Shown here in pieces: positions 16,620 through 25,356 of a DNA stretch of 64,000 nucleotides. This stretch comes from Caryophanales bacterium UBA4682 (lineage in GTDB: Bacteria > Bacillota_I > Bacilli_A > RFN20 > CAG-288). The stretch covers positions 9,723 through 73,722 of the forward strand of contig DHKY01000011.1 of the NCBI GenBank assembly GCA_002404995.1, read 5' to 3'. A program made the position numbers and the translations under genes. The notes beneath the pieces were generated by a model. That model worked only from the letters and a program-made list of their open reading frames with translations, was not told the origin of the DNA and made no database searches. Each line of letters begins with the position of its first letter. The stretch's first letter is position 1.

Positions 16620-17606
16620 ATGATTCAACTTTACTACGGTCAGGATTCCGGATATGTACAGCACAAGGCGTTAAAGGATTTAAAGAAGAATCTTCCGGAA
16701 AACGCCTTCGCTTCCATTATCAAATATGATGGATACAAGGATCCGATTGGAGAGTTTCTCTCTGACTGTCTTTCTCTTTCCCTATTTGGCGAAAAAAAGA
16801 CTATCGTAGTTTTGAATTGTTATTTTTTCCTTTCTTCCCCAGGAAAGAAGAATCCAATTCCCGACTCCGCCCAAGACTACCAAGGATTGATGGATTATAG
16901 GAAGAACCCTTCGCCAGACACCGACCTAATCAGGATTGTACCCGGGCTTGTCGATAAAAAAGGGGAGCTTTACAAGACCGCAAGGAACGAGGGTGTTGAA
17001 TTAATAGCTTGTCTTTCTCCCACCGATAACGATTTGTCTCTGTACATCAATCAGAAAGCATCAGAGAGGAAGAAAAAAGTTCAACCTGAAGCTGTTAAAC
17101 TAGTTATTCAGTACTGCCAAGGTGACTTTCTTCTTTTGGATAATACTTTGGACAAGCTTTTCTGTTACACAGACAATGTAATGGCAGTGGATGTCAAAGA
17201 ACTTGTCACACGCCCGTTAGAGAACGACGTTTTTGCCATTGTTACTTCTCTTCTCCATTGTGAAACAAGCAAAGCTTTGAAAATCTATCAGGATCTGCGA
17301 AAAAGTGGTAGCAATCCCCTTTCCTTGCTTCCGGTTTTTGCTTCACAATTTCGGTTTATGGCCCTAGTCAAAGCATTATCCCTACAACATGAAACCAAAG
17401 ATTCGATTGCGAAAGAATTATCTGTAAAACCTGGTCGTATTTTTTATACGCTTCGTGATACCGAAGCGATCAGTTACGATACTCTTCTTAAAATTCTATC
17501 GGATAGGGCTGATAGGGAAAAGGAAAGGAAACTCTATAGGGATGATGGAGATGTCAAAATAGAAGTGTTCTTAGCCACCTTCTCCAAAAAATACGTGCTC
17601 CGGTAG
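16620..17606 (+). CDS. holA: DNA polymerase III subunit delta
   Basis: A 328-residue clamp-loader subunit that opens the beta sliding clamp. The N-terminal pattern (LYYGQDSGYVQHKAL, LFGEKKTIVVLNC), the middle AAA+-like fold and the C-terminal collar region (FASQFRFMALVKALS, PGRIFYTLRD) fit Firmicutes HolA (YqeN), including usual length. rpsT lies next to it in many Firmicutes and does so here, in convergent orientation. No Walker A motif is expected in this subunit and none is seen. Confidence 0.9.
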   Translation: MIQLYYGQDSGYVQHKALKDLKKNLPENAFASIIKYDGYKDPIGEFLSDCLSLSLFGEKKTIVVLNCYFFLSSPGKKNPIPDSAQDYQGLMDYRKNPSPDTDLIRIVPGLVDKKGELYKTARNEGVELIACLSPTDNDLSLYINQKASERKKKVQPEAVKLVIQYCQGDFLLLDNTLDKLFCYTDNVMAVDVKELVTRPLENDVFAIVTSLLHCETSKALKIYQDLRKSGSNPLSLLPVFASQFRFMALVKALSLQHETKDSIAKELSVKPGRIFYTLRDTEAISYDTLLKILSDRADREKERKLYRDDGDVKIEVFLATFSKKYVLR

Positions 17607-17620
17607 ATTTAAAAAGGCAA

Positions 17621-17658
17621 AAAAAGGGAAACCAGCAGAATTGCTGGTTTCCCTTTTT
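17621..17658. terminator. Bidirectional terminator between holA and rpsT
   Basis: Perfect stem AAAAAGGGAAACCAGCA / TGCTGGTTTCCCTTTTT with a 4-nt loop; T runs on both strands serve both convergent genes. Confidence 0.88.
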
Positions 17659-17674
17659 GAATCAACCTAATCGA

Positions 17675-17962
17675 TTACTTGCTTTCAACTGCCGGAGCAG
17701 CAGCAAGAGCATTGACTTCAAGAGTCAAACGAGACTTCTGACGAGCAGCAGTATTCTTATGCTGGATGCCTTTCTTGACAGATTTGTCAATCAAGGAAAC
17801 TGCTTCCGGAAGAAGCTTAGCAGCTAAAGCTGCGTCTTTTGCTGCAACAGCTTTATCAACCTTCTTAATAGCTGTACGCCTAGAAGATTTGAAAGCAGCA
17901 TTGATGTCGTGATTCCGTTTACGGACGAGAATACGTTTTTTCTCAGATTTAATGTTCGCCAT
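17675..17962 (-). CDS. rpsT: 30S ribosomal protein S20
   Basis: A 95-residue basic protein binding 16S rRNA in the 30S body. ANIKSEKKRIL, RNHDINAAFKSSMRTAIKKVDKAV, KGIQHKNTAARQKSRL follow the family closely. The AGG codon at 17879-17881 sits in SMRTAIKK, where many S20 proteins have Met followed by Arg-Thr, and the next codon CGT supplies that Arg. The short C-terminal tail AAAPAVESK is slightly longer than usual. It is transcribed from a strong promoter at 18008-18036. Confidence 0.96.
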   Translation of the reverse strand: MANIKSEKKRILVRKRNHDINAAFKSSRRTAIKKVDKAVAAKDAALAAKLLPEAVSLIDKSVKKGIQHKNTAARQKSRLTLEVNALAAAPAVESK

Positions 17963-18007
17963 GGTTTATATACTCCTCTATTAAAACATGCTTAACCGCG
18001 ATTAAAA

Positions 18008-18036
18008 ATTATACTAGTCTCTAGCTGTCTTTTCAA
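18008..18036 (-). promoter_or_regulatory. Promoter of rpsT
   Basis: On the minus strand TTGAAA, 17-nt spacer, TATAAT: near-consensus. Confidence 0.75.
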
Positions 18037-18054
18037 GAGACAAGGCAAAATATG

Positions 18055-18083
18055 TTCTGAAGTGAAGTGCGTTCTGATATAAT
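18055..18083 (+). promoter_or_regulatory. Promoter of deoC
   Basis: Extended -10 TGATATAAT (TATAAT 18078-18083) with a weak -35 TTCTGA at 17 nt. Confidence 0.6.
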
Positions 18084-18104
18084 TTAAGCAGAGGATAAAA
18101 GAAA

Positions 18105-18743
18105 ATGGAATACAATCGCTTAATTGACCACACATTATTAGCTGCCGATGCAACAGAAGACAAAATCATCAAGCTCTGTAACGAAGCAAAAGAAAATGAT
18201 TTTGCTTCTGTCTGTGTAAATCCTTGCTGGATACCGCTCTGTGCTTCCCTTCTAAAAGGTTCCAATACTAAAGTTTGCACTGTCATTGGTTTCCCTTTAG
18301 GAGCTAGGACAACTGAAGCAAAGGTTTTTGAAGCTTCCGATGCTGTCAACAAAGGTGCTGAAGAAGTCGATAGGGTCATCAATATCGGAAAACTTAAAGA
18401 TAAAAAAGACGACTATGTATATAACGAAATCAAAGCAATAAAGGAAGGATGCCATGGACGTCTTTTGAAAGTCATCATCGAATGCTGCCTTCTGACAGAT
18501 GAAGAGAAAGTCCGTGCCTGTCTGCTGGCTAAGAAAGCGGGTGCTGATTTTGTTAAAACCTCAACTGGCTTTTCTAAGTGGGGGGCCAAAGCTGAAGATG
18601 TTCGCTTGAGGCGCAAAACAGTCGGCCAAGACATGGGTGTCAAAGCTGCTGGCGGAATCCGAGATAAGGAAACTGCAAAAGAAATGGTCGAAGCAGGAGC
18701 TTCCAGAATTGGTACATCACACGGAATCGAAATCATTAAGTAA
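18105..18743 (+). CDS. deoC: Deoxyribose-phosphate aldolase
   Basis: A 212-residue TIM-barrel class I aldolase splitting 2-deoxyribose-5-phosphate into glyceraldehyde-3-phosphate and acetaldehyde in deoxynucleoside catabolism. IDHTLLAADAT, LKVIIECCLL, the Schiff-base Lys in DFVKTSTGF and the second Lys in VKAAGGIRD are intact. Two AGG codons fall on hallmark Met positions: VDMVINIG (18372-18374) and LMRKTVG (18609-18611, followed by a true Arg CGC). SD AGAGGAT precedes the ATG. A lipoprotein gene follows after 3 nt. Confidence 0.96.
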   Translation: MEYNRLIDHTLLAADATEDKIIKLCNEAKENDFASVCVNPCWIPLCASLLKGSNTKVCTVIGFPLGARTTEAKVFEASDAVNKGAEEVDRVINIGKLKDKKDDYVYNEIKAIKEGCHGRLLKVIIECCLLTDEEKVRACLLAKKAGADFVKTSTGFSKWGAKAEDVRLRRKTVGQDMGVKAAGGIRDKETAKEMVEAGASRIGTSHGIEIIK

Positions 18744-18746
18744 ATT

Positions 18747-19262
18747 ATGAAAAAGAAAATCATTTTACTCACTGGTTCTCTTTTAACTTTTCTTTTATCA
18801 GGCTGTAAAGCCAATTATTATGAACCAAATGGCGTCCCAGCAGAAACGGATTTAGTTTATTGGATAGCGGAGCCCTGGAAAGATTCCAAAAAGCAGAAAT
18901 TAACTCTCCTAAGACCTGGTATGGGAATCGAATCCTATCTTGGGGCGAGTTATGATATCTCGAAAGTTTCAGATGATTATCCCTGCGTCGAATACACTTT
19001 TTCTGGTTATCCGGATGCGAAAAACAGTTATCATGCCACAAACATCAAGGTAACAGATCCTGCAGTAAGAGTTCTTGGCTTGACTTTTCTTTCCACGGAA
19101 GAAGATATCGAATCAAAAAGGAAGGAATGCAACTACAGAAAAAACAGGCAAGCAGAAAACCTTACCTTCCAGATTGCAGACAAGGTTACTATCACCTTCA
19201 ATCCAAACATATCCATTCTCCTTTTTGCGGCTACAACGAACAAAGACAACATTCAATTTTAA
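18747..19262 (+). CDS. Small lipoprotein of unknown function
   Basis: A 171-residue lipoprotein with a classical signal peptide and lipobox LLSGC (Cys about 21). The mature part is unrecognised; the sequence has several aromatic/charged strands (CVEYTFSGYPDAKNSYHATNIKVTDP) suggesting a small beta-rich domain. It starts 3 nt after deoC, so it is translated from the same mRNA, though a link to deoxyribose metabolism is not evident. A strong terminator follows. Confidence 0.75.
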   Translation: MKKKIILLTGSLLTFLLSGCKANYYEPNGVPAETDLVYWIAEPWKDSKKQKLTLLRPGMGIESYLGASYDISKVSDDYPCVEYTFSGYPDAKNSYHATNIKVTDPAVRVLGLTFLSTEEDIESKRKECNYRKNRQAENLTFQIADKVTITFNPNISILLFAATTNKDNIQF

Positions 19263-19266
19263 AGGC

Positions 19267-19292
19267 AAAAGCCACCCGTAAGGGTGGCTTTT
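19267..19292. terminator. Bidirectional terminator between lipoprotein and RNase J-like genes
   Basis: Stem AAAAGCCACCC/GGGTGGCTTTT with GTAA loop, flanked by T runs on both strands. Confidence 0.85.
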
Positions 19293-19323
19293 TGTGTTTC
19301 TTCTTAAAAGAAGACAAACATTT

Positions 19324-21078
19324 TTAACGAGAATCAAATGCTTGGAGAGAATCGACGTTGATCAGCTCACACCTAACCATCGGTTCCTTCTTTGTTTCTT
19401 TCCTTAAGAAACGTGTCCTCTTCTCTGCGATTTTCTTATTCCTATCTTCCCTAGACTGTTTTGATTCTGTGTTGCTAAGCCAGGCTTGTACTTGGGAAGT
19501 AAACAAAGTCGAAATCTGATTCCTTAACGGATTAAATTCTTTCCTGTAAAGGAATCCTTTCCTTTGAACATCTGGCGAAGAAACAATCTTATGTTTTTTC
19601 CTGCTGATGGCAAGAGAGAGGATAATGATTCCGCCATCCGCCATTTTCTGACGTTCTTCGATAGCCGCTTCTTTGACTTCACCAACGGAGTTCCCGTCCA
19701 CAAGGACGTCACCAGTCTTGAGGAGAATGTTTTTATGAATCAGACGTCCCCTATCATCAAAGGCAAGTGCCCTTCCATTGTCAAAAACGAAAATGTTCTT
19801 ATTATTTAATCCGACGTTCCTGTTGAGTGCAATCTGAGCATTTGCTGTCAACAAACGGAATTCACCTTTGACCGGGAGATAATAATGAGGACGGAACAGA
19901 GAAATCCTCATTTTGATATCTTCTTGCTGAGCATGCCTTGATGCAAGTTCCTTGCGGGAAAGGGCAAGGACATGGCAATCAGTACGGAAAATCGTATCCG
20001 ACGCATCCGTGGCGAGTACTTCCGTTCCTGGAACGGATGGAGCAGCATTGATCCAACTGTCTTTCGTATTGACACGGATATTTTCTAAGCCGTTGTAACA
20101 GATATCCTTCGATAAATTGAAAAGTTCTTCTCCGCTTCCGGTAACAAGCACGACTACATCGCTGTCCTGCCTGAAAGGAATCTGGTCCGGAGTGACACGC
20201 ATGGAATCCGGAATCATGAGGATGCCTTGCTTTCCCCTATCATCAATGAGGGAGATGTCCGATTTGTTGGCAATACAGATTTTCTTTCGGTATTTCCGTG
20301 AAAGATTGATGATTTCCTGAATATTAAAGAAGTTCTGTGTATAGAGGGAAACAAAAATCTTACCTGTAGCATCTTCGAAGACAGATTTGACTTTATCCGT
20401 AATTCTATGATTCGGAGATGCATTGCCTGGTTTATCAGCACTCTCGGATTCTGTCCTTAAAAGGAATGTCTTAGACTCTTCGCTGATACGTGCAATCCGT
20501 GGAAGATCAAAGGTATAGCCTTTCCTAGCAGAATAATCCGAAATATAGTCCGAAGTATAAACAATATTGCCAAGAGGTGTCTCTAATGCAAAGCCGAAAG
20601 ACTCCGCAACGCTATGAGTCGTTTCAAAGAGATGGAACCTATGTCCGGAGATAACAACATCGGAGCTAGGAAGGACTGGAACAAAAACAGCATTCTTAAT
20701 CTTCCGAGACTTGTCTTCGAGTTTGTTTTTAATGTAAGTAATCGTTGTCTGGCTAGCATAAATCGGAGCATTGACGAGATTTAGAAGATAGGGAAGTGCT
20801 CCATACTGATCATCATGGGCATGGGTAATAATGATTGCGCGGATGCGAGACTGGATTTCTTTTAGGTAAGTGAAGTCCGGAATGATCAAATCAACTCCGG
20901 GAATCCTATTATTCGGGTATTTGATTCCACATTCAACAACAAAAGCATCATTATTGACTTCAATCACATAGCAGTTTTTTCCGTTTTCATCCAAACCGCC
21001 GAGTGCCACGACTTTGATTGGATAATTGCCAATTTCCTTATCGAATCTTACTTCATCCTGTTTATTATTAGTGTTCAT
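19324..21078 (-). CDS. RNase J family protein with altered active site
   Basis: A 584-residue metallo-beta-lactamase/beta-CASP ribonuclease homologue. ALGGLDENGKNCYVIEV, the FVVECGIKYP strand and VVLVTGSGEE give the RNase J architecture, plus a C-terminal domain. The metal-binding motif HxHxDH reads HAHDDQ (residues 86-91), so the last His is Gln; the usual SGHG/SGHA motif is missing (ASRHAQQED) and the PIHGE motif reads PVKGE. His155 and Asp177 (TSDYISD) remain. This loss resembles the weak RNase J2 subunit, so the protein may act as a structural partner of another RNase J. Start ATG 21078 has an AAGGA SD; an upstream in-frame start would add 17 residues. Confidence 0.85.
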   Translation of the reverse strand: MNTNNKQDEVRFDKEIGNYPIKVVALGGLDENGKNCYVIEVNNDAFVVECGIKYPNNRIPGVDLIIPDFTYLKEIQSRIRAIIITHAHDDQYGALPYLLNLVNAPIYASQTTITYIKNKLEDKSRKIKNAVFVPVLPSSDVVISGHRFHLFETTHSVAESFGFALETPLGNIVYTSDYISDYSARKGYTFDLPRIARISEESKTFLLRTESESADKPGNASPNHRITDKVKSVFEDATGKIFVSLYTQNFFNIQEIINLSRKYRKKICIANKSDISLIDDRGKQGILMIPDSMRVTPDQIPFRQDSDVVVLVTGSGEELFNLSKDICYNGLENIRVNTKDSWINAAPSVPGTEVLATDASDTIFRTDCHVLALSRKELASRHAQQEDIKMRISLFRPHYYLPVKGEFRLLTANAQIALNRNVGLNNKNIFVFDNGRALAFDDRGRLIHKNILLKTGDVLVDGNSVGEVKEAAIEERQKMADGGIIILSLAISRKKHKIVSSPDVQRKGFLYRKEFNPLRNQISTLFTSQVQAWLSNTESKQSREDRNKKIAEKRTRFLRKETKKEPMVRCELINVDSLQAFDSR

Positions 21079-21219
21079 CTTAAAGAGTCCTTTATTCTTA
21101 TAATGCAGACAAAAGCCAAAAAGAAGCAATTATATGGCTAAATAGTGTTGGCTTCCTTATTTCTTTAATATCTTAAAGGATTTTTCTTTCCGTTTCAATG
21201 ATTTCAGAAAGGGAACAGC

Positions 21220-22002
21220 TTACAAATCGATATCCATCACAACTGGACAATGATCGGAACCATAAACATCCGTGAGAATTTCACTGGATTGGACAAGCGG
21301 GAAAATATCTTTTGTGACAAGCCTATAATCAATACGCCAGCCAGCGTTCTTCTCTCTGGCATGGAAACGATAGGAAAAATAAGAATATTTCTCTTCCGTA
21401 GGATGAAGTTCACGGAAAGTATCGACAAATCCTAAATCAAGAAGTTTGCCAAATGCTTCACGCTCTTCATCTGTGAATCCGGAAGAATTGTGATTCGTTT
21501 CCGGATGCTTCAGATCAATCTCATTATGAGCAACATTCAAATCACCGGTCACTATGACCGGTTTTTTCTTCCTTAATTCGGAAAGATAATCACGGAGATC
21601 CTGTTCAAACACAAGACGATAAGGCAACCGTTTTGGTTTATCTTTCGGAGTCGGGTTCTCGCCGGAATTTGGAACATACATTTCCACGAAATAAAAACCA
21701 GGATATTCCAGTGAGATAACGCGCCCTTCATCATCATATTTTCCATCTTTGAGCCCGTAATGCACCGATAAGGGCTTCTGTTTAGTTAAAACAGCCGTTC
21801 CTGCATATCCTTTTTTTACCTTGGAAACAGTCCAATATGGAAGATACCCCTCCCTTTGGAACGGAAAATCTGTATGTTCCTTTTCAGTCAGTTTCAGTTC
21901 CTCTATTCCTAATACATCAGGGTGGACGTCCTCCCATTGGCTAAGGAGGCCCTTGGATAAATAGGCTTTTATAGAATTGACATTAAAAGACCTGAATCTC
22001 AT
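21220..22002 (-). CDS. xth: Exodeoxyribonuclease III / AP endonuclease
   Basis: A 260-residue ExoIII/ExoA-type enzyme of base-excision repair that cuts 5' to abasic sites. SFNVNSIKAY (Asn ligand), the catalytic Glu in LGIEELKL, VTGDLNVAHNEID, and the C-terminal WRIDYMLV plus YGSDHCPV motifs are all present. Arg residues in SYRFHAREKNAGWRID use CGN/AGA, while AGG follows in DYMLV where the family has a hydrophobic residue. It starts immediately after the stop of aguB (no gap), so it is co-transcribed with the agmatine genes. Confidence 0.94.
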   Translation of the reverse strand: MRFRSFNVNSIKAYLSKGLLSQWEDVHPDVLGIEELKLTEKEHTDFPFQREGYLPYWTVSKVKKGYAGTAVLTKQKPLSVHYGLKDGKYDDEGRVISLEYPGFYFVEMYVPNSGENPTPKDKPKRLPYRLVFEQDLRDYLSELRKKKPVIVTGDLNVAHNEIDLKHPETNHNSSGFTDEEREAFGKLLDLGFVDTFRELHPTEEKYSYFSYRFHAREKNAGWRIDYRLVTKDIFPLVQSSEILTDVYGSDHCPVVMDIDL

Positions 22003-22875
22003 TTATTTTTCCTCCGAAGAAGCATCCATTTTCCTGATATCTTTATACCTTTCAGGACGTCGATCACGGAAGATTCCCCAGTCACGGCGTTTAGCTTCAA
22101 TGGCATCTAAGTCAAAGGCATGAACCAAAATCCCTTCCTGTGTCCGATCAAAGCTTTCTACAACATTTCCAGTTTCATCCGTGATAAAAGAAGAACCATA
22201 AAAGGTCCTGGAGGATTTCTCCTCATCTTCTCTTCCAATACGGTTCGAAGCAACAACCGGCATGATATTCAATGCGGATTGTCCAATCCTGGCGTTTCTC
22301 CAATGATCACGGCTATCCTTAGGAAGAATAGGCTCGCTTCCAATCGCTGTAGGAAAGCAAAGGTACTCAGCACCTTTTAAGGCAAGCTCCCGTCCGGTTT
22401 CAAGAAACCATTGGTCCCAGCAGATACCGATTCCAATTCTTCCCGCTTTGGTATCAAAGACTTTAAATCCAGTATCACCAGGTGTGAAATAAAATTTTTC
22501 TTCATAGCACTCCCCAGTAGGAATATGGGTTTTCCGGTATAAACCTTTTCTGGTTCCGTCTTTATCAATAACACAGAGGGAATTAAAATAACAATTGCCC
22601 TCCTTTTCGAAGAAAGAAATTGGAAGAACAATTTCAAGTTCTTTAGCTAGTTTGCCAAAATATTCTAAGGTGCGGGAATGTTCGTATTCTTCAGCAAACG
22701 AGAACCGGTTATAGTCTTCAATCTGGCAGAAATAATTCCGTTCAAATAGTTCCTGAAGAAGAATCCTATCTGCATTTTTCTTTTTTGCAAGACGAATCAG
22801 CCCTGTGGCTTTCTTGATGTTTTCATCATAGTTCTTAGAGCATGACCTTTGGCTGGCCGCTAATGTTACTTTCAT
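22003..22875 (-). CDS. aguB: N-carbamoylputrescine amidase
   Basis: A 290-residue nitrilase-superfamily amidase converting N-carbamoylputrescine to putrescine, CO2 and ammonia. The catalytic triad is Glu in LLQELFERNYF, Lys in YRKTHIP, and Cys in GIGICWDQWF; the sequence RKTHIPTGECYEEKFYFTPGDTGF and the CWDQWFLETGRELALKGAEYL block are typical of this substrate class. Its ATG overlaps the end of aguA by 4 nt. With AguA it makes putrescine from agmatine. Confidence 0.95.
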   Translation of the reverse strand: MKVTLAASQRSCSKNYDENIKKATGLIRLAKKKNADRILLQELFERNYFCQIEDYNRFSFAEEYEHSRTLEYFGKLAKELEIVLPISFFEKEGNCYFNSLCVIDKDGTRKGLYRKTHIPTGECYEEKFYFTPGDTGFKVFDTKAGRIGIGICWDQWFLETGRELALKGAEYLCFPTAIGSEPILPKDSRDHWRNARIGQSALNIMPVVASNRIGREDEEKSSRTFYGSSFITDETGNVVESFDRTQEGILVHAFDLDAIEAKRRDWGIFRDRRPERYKDIRKMDASSEEK

Positions 22876-24011
22876 AGGTCTTTGTCCTCCGGCAAAATGG
22901 GATAATTCTCTCCATAGGGAATCTGCTTGGTAATGCAGTGGATATTGCCGCCGCCAAGTAGTATTTCCTTGCTATAAATAGGAATGATTTTCTTCTTCCC
23001 TTGGTAGAAATCATCCAAGGTCTTCATCGCTTTCTCATCATTTTCATCATGGAACTGAGGGAGCAGAATAAACTCTTCGCCCCTGTAGAAGTTAACATAG
23101 CTTCCAGCCAATCTTCGTCCTGCCAAGCGGGAGACGGCATTTGCATCAGAAACCAGACCATCCGCTTCCTCCTTTGTCCTAAACATTGGCTTAGGAAGAA
23201 GGAGCTTTACAATCTGATAGGGATTTCCTTCGAAGTCCGTCTCTTTTTCAAGAGCCTCTAAATCCGCACGACATCTCTGATACCTAGGGTCTTCTTTATC
23301 ATCCGTCCAAGCAAGTGCAATCGCCTTTTCAGAAAGAAAACAGGCCCTGTTGTCCACATGTCCATTCGTTTCATCTTCAAAAACGCCATAAGGAAGCCAA
23401 ATGACTTTTTTCCTGTTAAGAGATTGCTTAAGCCTGTCTTCGATTTGCTCCTTGCTTAAAGAGGAATTGCGGCCTTTCGAAAGCAGACATTCCTCTGTTG
23501 TCAGAAGCGTGCCTTTTCCATCCGTATGTATGCTTCCGCCTTCTAACACAAAGTCTTTAACCGGATGTCCTTGAATCCTTAAATCAAGAAGCGTCTTCTT
23601 ACCAACACTGTTATCGTTTTCCCAAGGAGAATAAAGCCCGTCGATTTTTCCGCCCCATGCATTGAAGCCGAAATCAACGCCGACCAGCCGATTCTCGCTG
23701 TTTTTCCTGAAAACCGGCATGATATCTCTAGCCCAGCTATCATCATAGGGAAGCCGAAGAATAAATACATTTTCCATTTCAAACCTAGATACAATCTTAT
23801 AGTCGATAGAGGGATCAATTACGACAATGACACGTTCGAAGTCTTTGATTGCTTTCACCACAGCAAGGAATTCTCCCCTTGCTGGCTTCGCATTCTCACG
23901 CCAAGTGTCTTTTCGATAAGGAAGCATGACAATTGTTCCGTAATGCTTGTCCCCCTCGAAAGGAAAGAAGAATCCTTTTAGGTCTTTGATTTCTGCGTTT
24001 ATCGAGTTCAT
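22872..24011 (-). CDS. aguA: Agmatine deiminase
   Basis: A 379-residue guanidine-modifying hydrolase converting agmatine to N-carbamoylputrescine and ammonia. Substrate and catalytic motifs: DDSWARDIMPVF, GGSIHTDG, TNGHVDNMACF and the catalytic Cys in GGGNIHCITKQIPYG. The AGG in HVDNM is Met in the family. Length is usual. It heads the aguA-aguB-exoIII unit, reading away from the DJ-1 gene; the divergent promoters overlap in the 59-nt gap. Confidence 0.95.
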   Translation of the reverse strand: MNSINAEIKDLKGFFFPFEGDKHYGTIVMLPYRKDTWRENAKPARGEFLAVVKAIKDFERVIVVIDPSIDYKIVSRFEMENVFILRLPYDDSWARDIMPVFRKNSENRLVGVDFGFNAWGGKIDGLYSPWENDNSVGKKTLLDLRIQGHPVKDFVLEGGSIHTDGKGTLLTTEECLLSKGRNSSLSKEQIEDRLKQSLNRKKVIWLPYGVFEDETNGHVDNRACFLSEKAIALAWTDDKEDPRYQRCRADLEALEKETDFEGNPYQIVKLLLPKPMFRTKEEADGLVSDANAVSRLAGRRLAGSYVNFYRGEEFILLPQFHDENDEKAMKTLDDFYQGKKKIIPIYSKEILLGGGNIHCITKQIPYGENYPILPEDKDL

Positions 24012-24019
24012 TTTTTCTT

Positions 24020-24048
24020 TTTATGTTTCCTATAGATGGTATTATAAG
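24020..24048 (+). promoter_or_regulatory. Probable promoter of the DJ-1/cvpA/kinase unit
   Basis: TTTATG, 17-nt spacer, TATAAG. The opposite strand carries TATAAT at 24041-24046 (for aguA), so the two -10 boxes overlap. Confidence 0.45.
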
Positions 24049-24070
24049 ATATATAGGAGGAAAACAGAAA

Positions 24071-24604
24071 ATGAAAATTCTAGTTGTTGTCACGGATGGT
24101 TTCGAAGATATTGAAGCAGTCGGAACCGTCGCGCTTCTCCGTAGAGCGAATCTTGATGTGACTTTCGCTGCCATTGGATCTTCATGTGCCAGGGGAAGAT
24201 ACAATATCCATATCGATAATTTGAAAAATCTTTCGGAAATTGATTTATCCGAATATGGAATGCTTGTCATTCCAGGCGGCCCTGAATATATCGCTGAAGA
24301 AAAAAATCCCGAATTTTTAAAGAGGATTCTTTCATTTGCCAACCAGCAAAAATATATCGCAGCCATCTGCGCTGGCCCTACGATTCTCGGCCACCTTGGC
24401 CTTCTCAAAGGTAAGAATTACACCTGCTTTACAAGCAGGAATGAAGACTTCGGCGGAACCTACATTGATAAATACGCTGTCCGTGATGGGAATATTATCA
24501 CAGGACGCAGCGCTGCTGCTGTCATCGATTTTTCTTTCTGCATCATCGAAGCCGTGCTTGGCAAGAAAAAGGCCGAGGAAGTGGCACATAGTATTTATTT
24601 TTAA
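24071..24604 (+). CDS. DJ-1/PfpI family protein
   Basis: A 178-residue DJ-1 superfamily member with a flavodoxin-like fold. The nucleophile elbow is AAICAGPTILG and the partner Glu lies in VTDGFEDIEAVGT, as in YajL/DJ-1 (glyoxalase/chaperone-type proteins). The YTCF strand and C-terminal GRSAAAVIDFSFCIIEAV match the family. SD TAGGAGG precedes the chosen ATG at 24071; an in-frame ATG at 24023 lies before the promoter's expected start. cvpA follows by 2 nt. The substrate is unclear: deglycase, chaperone and thiol-stress roles are all claimed for the family. Confidence 0.88.
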   Translation: MKILVVVTDGFEDIEAVGTVALLRRANLDVTFAAIGSSCARGRYNIHIDNLKNLSEIDLSEYGMLVIPGGPEYIAEEKNPEFLKRILSFANQQKYIAAICAGPTILGHLGLLKGKNYTCFTSRNEDFGGTYIDKYAVRDGNIITGRSAAAVIDFSFCIIEAVLGKKKAEEVAHSIYF

Positions 24605-24606
24605 TT

Positions 24607-25344
24607 ATGGGTATCATTGACATTGTTGTTCTTGTACTGCTTATCCTTTCGGTATTAATCGGCTTTTTCCGTGGGTTCAAACGGAAACACCTTTATTCCT
24701 TTGCATCTACTTTGGGCTGTGCGCTCGGTTATCTATGCGGAATCCCTTTAGCCCACGCTTTGATGGGAACAAATCTAGGAAGCACGACGCTGACAAACGC
24801 TTATAGGAAAACCAGGTCGGATACAGGAATCTTTGCTGAGCCAGTTGCCCTTACTCCAGCGGAGAGGACGAGCCAGTTACATAATGCTCTTTCAGAACTG
24901 AAAGTGCCTTCTTTTTTTCAAGGTTTCGCAATAAACCATGTTCTCGATATATCTGGAACAGTCTCAAAAGCACTTGCTTCCTCTTTTGCTTATAGGACAA
25001 GGATTGCAGCCTGTTTTGTTATTTTGTATCTTGTCGTGAGGCTTTTGACTTTCTTACTTCTTCGACCCTTATGGAACGGCCTTTTTGGTGAAAACGGAAC
25101 AAGCTTTATCGGGCGCCTTTTCGGGACTTTGTATTCCGTTGCAAAAATGTGCATTCTTATTCTTGGACTTAGGATGGTGCTCACACTCATCAATCAATTA
25201 ATGGTTCGATTCGACGTTATGACAAGGAACGACTTCCTTGTTAAAGATCTGAATTTAAATCAATCCAACGCATTCTCTATCGGAAGACTTTTTTATAATA
25301 CTGCAAATTCATTCAGGCAATGGGTGTCCCTGATTGGAAAATAG
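24607..25344 (+). CDS. CvpA family membrane protein
   Basis: A 245-residue protein with four or five membrane helices. The N-terminus MGIIDIVVLVLLILSVLIGFFRGF is the CvpA signature, and later helices (about 55-75, 140-165, 175-200) fit. CvpA-like proteins affect colicin production, envelope integrity or surface growth; the molecular function is unsettled. It is sandwiched with 2 nt and 12 nt spacing between the DJ-1 and kinase genes, so it belongs to the same transcript. Confidence 0.8.
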   Translation: MGIIDIVVLVLLILSVLIGFFRGFKRKHLYSFASTLGCALGYLCGIPLAHALMGTNLGSTTLTNAYRKTRSDTGIFAEPVALTPAERTSQLHNALSELKVPSFFQGFAINHVLDISGTVSKALASSFAYRTRIAACFVILYLVVRLLTFLLLRPLWNGLFGENGTSFIGRLFGTLYSVAKMCILILGLRMVLTLINQLMVRFDVMTRNDFLVKDLNLNQSNAFSIGRLFYNTANSFRQWVSLIGK

Positions 25345-25356
25345 GAGGAAACAACT

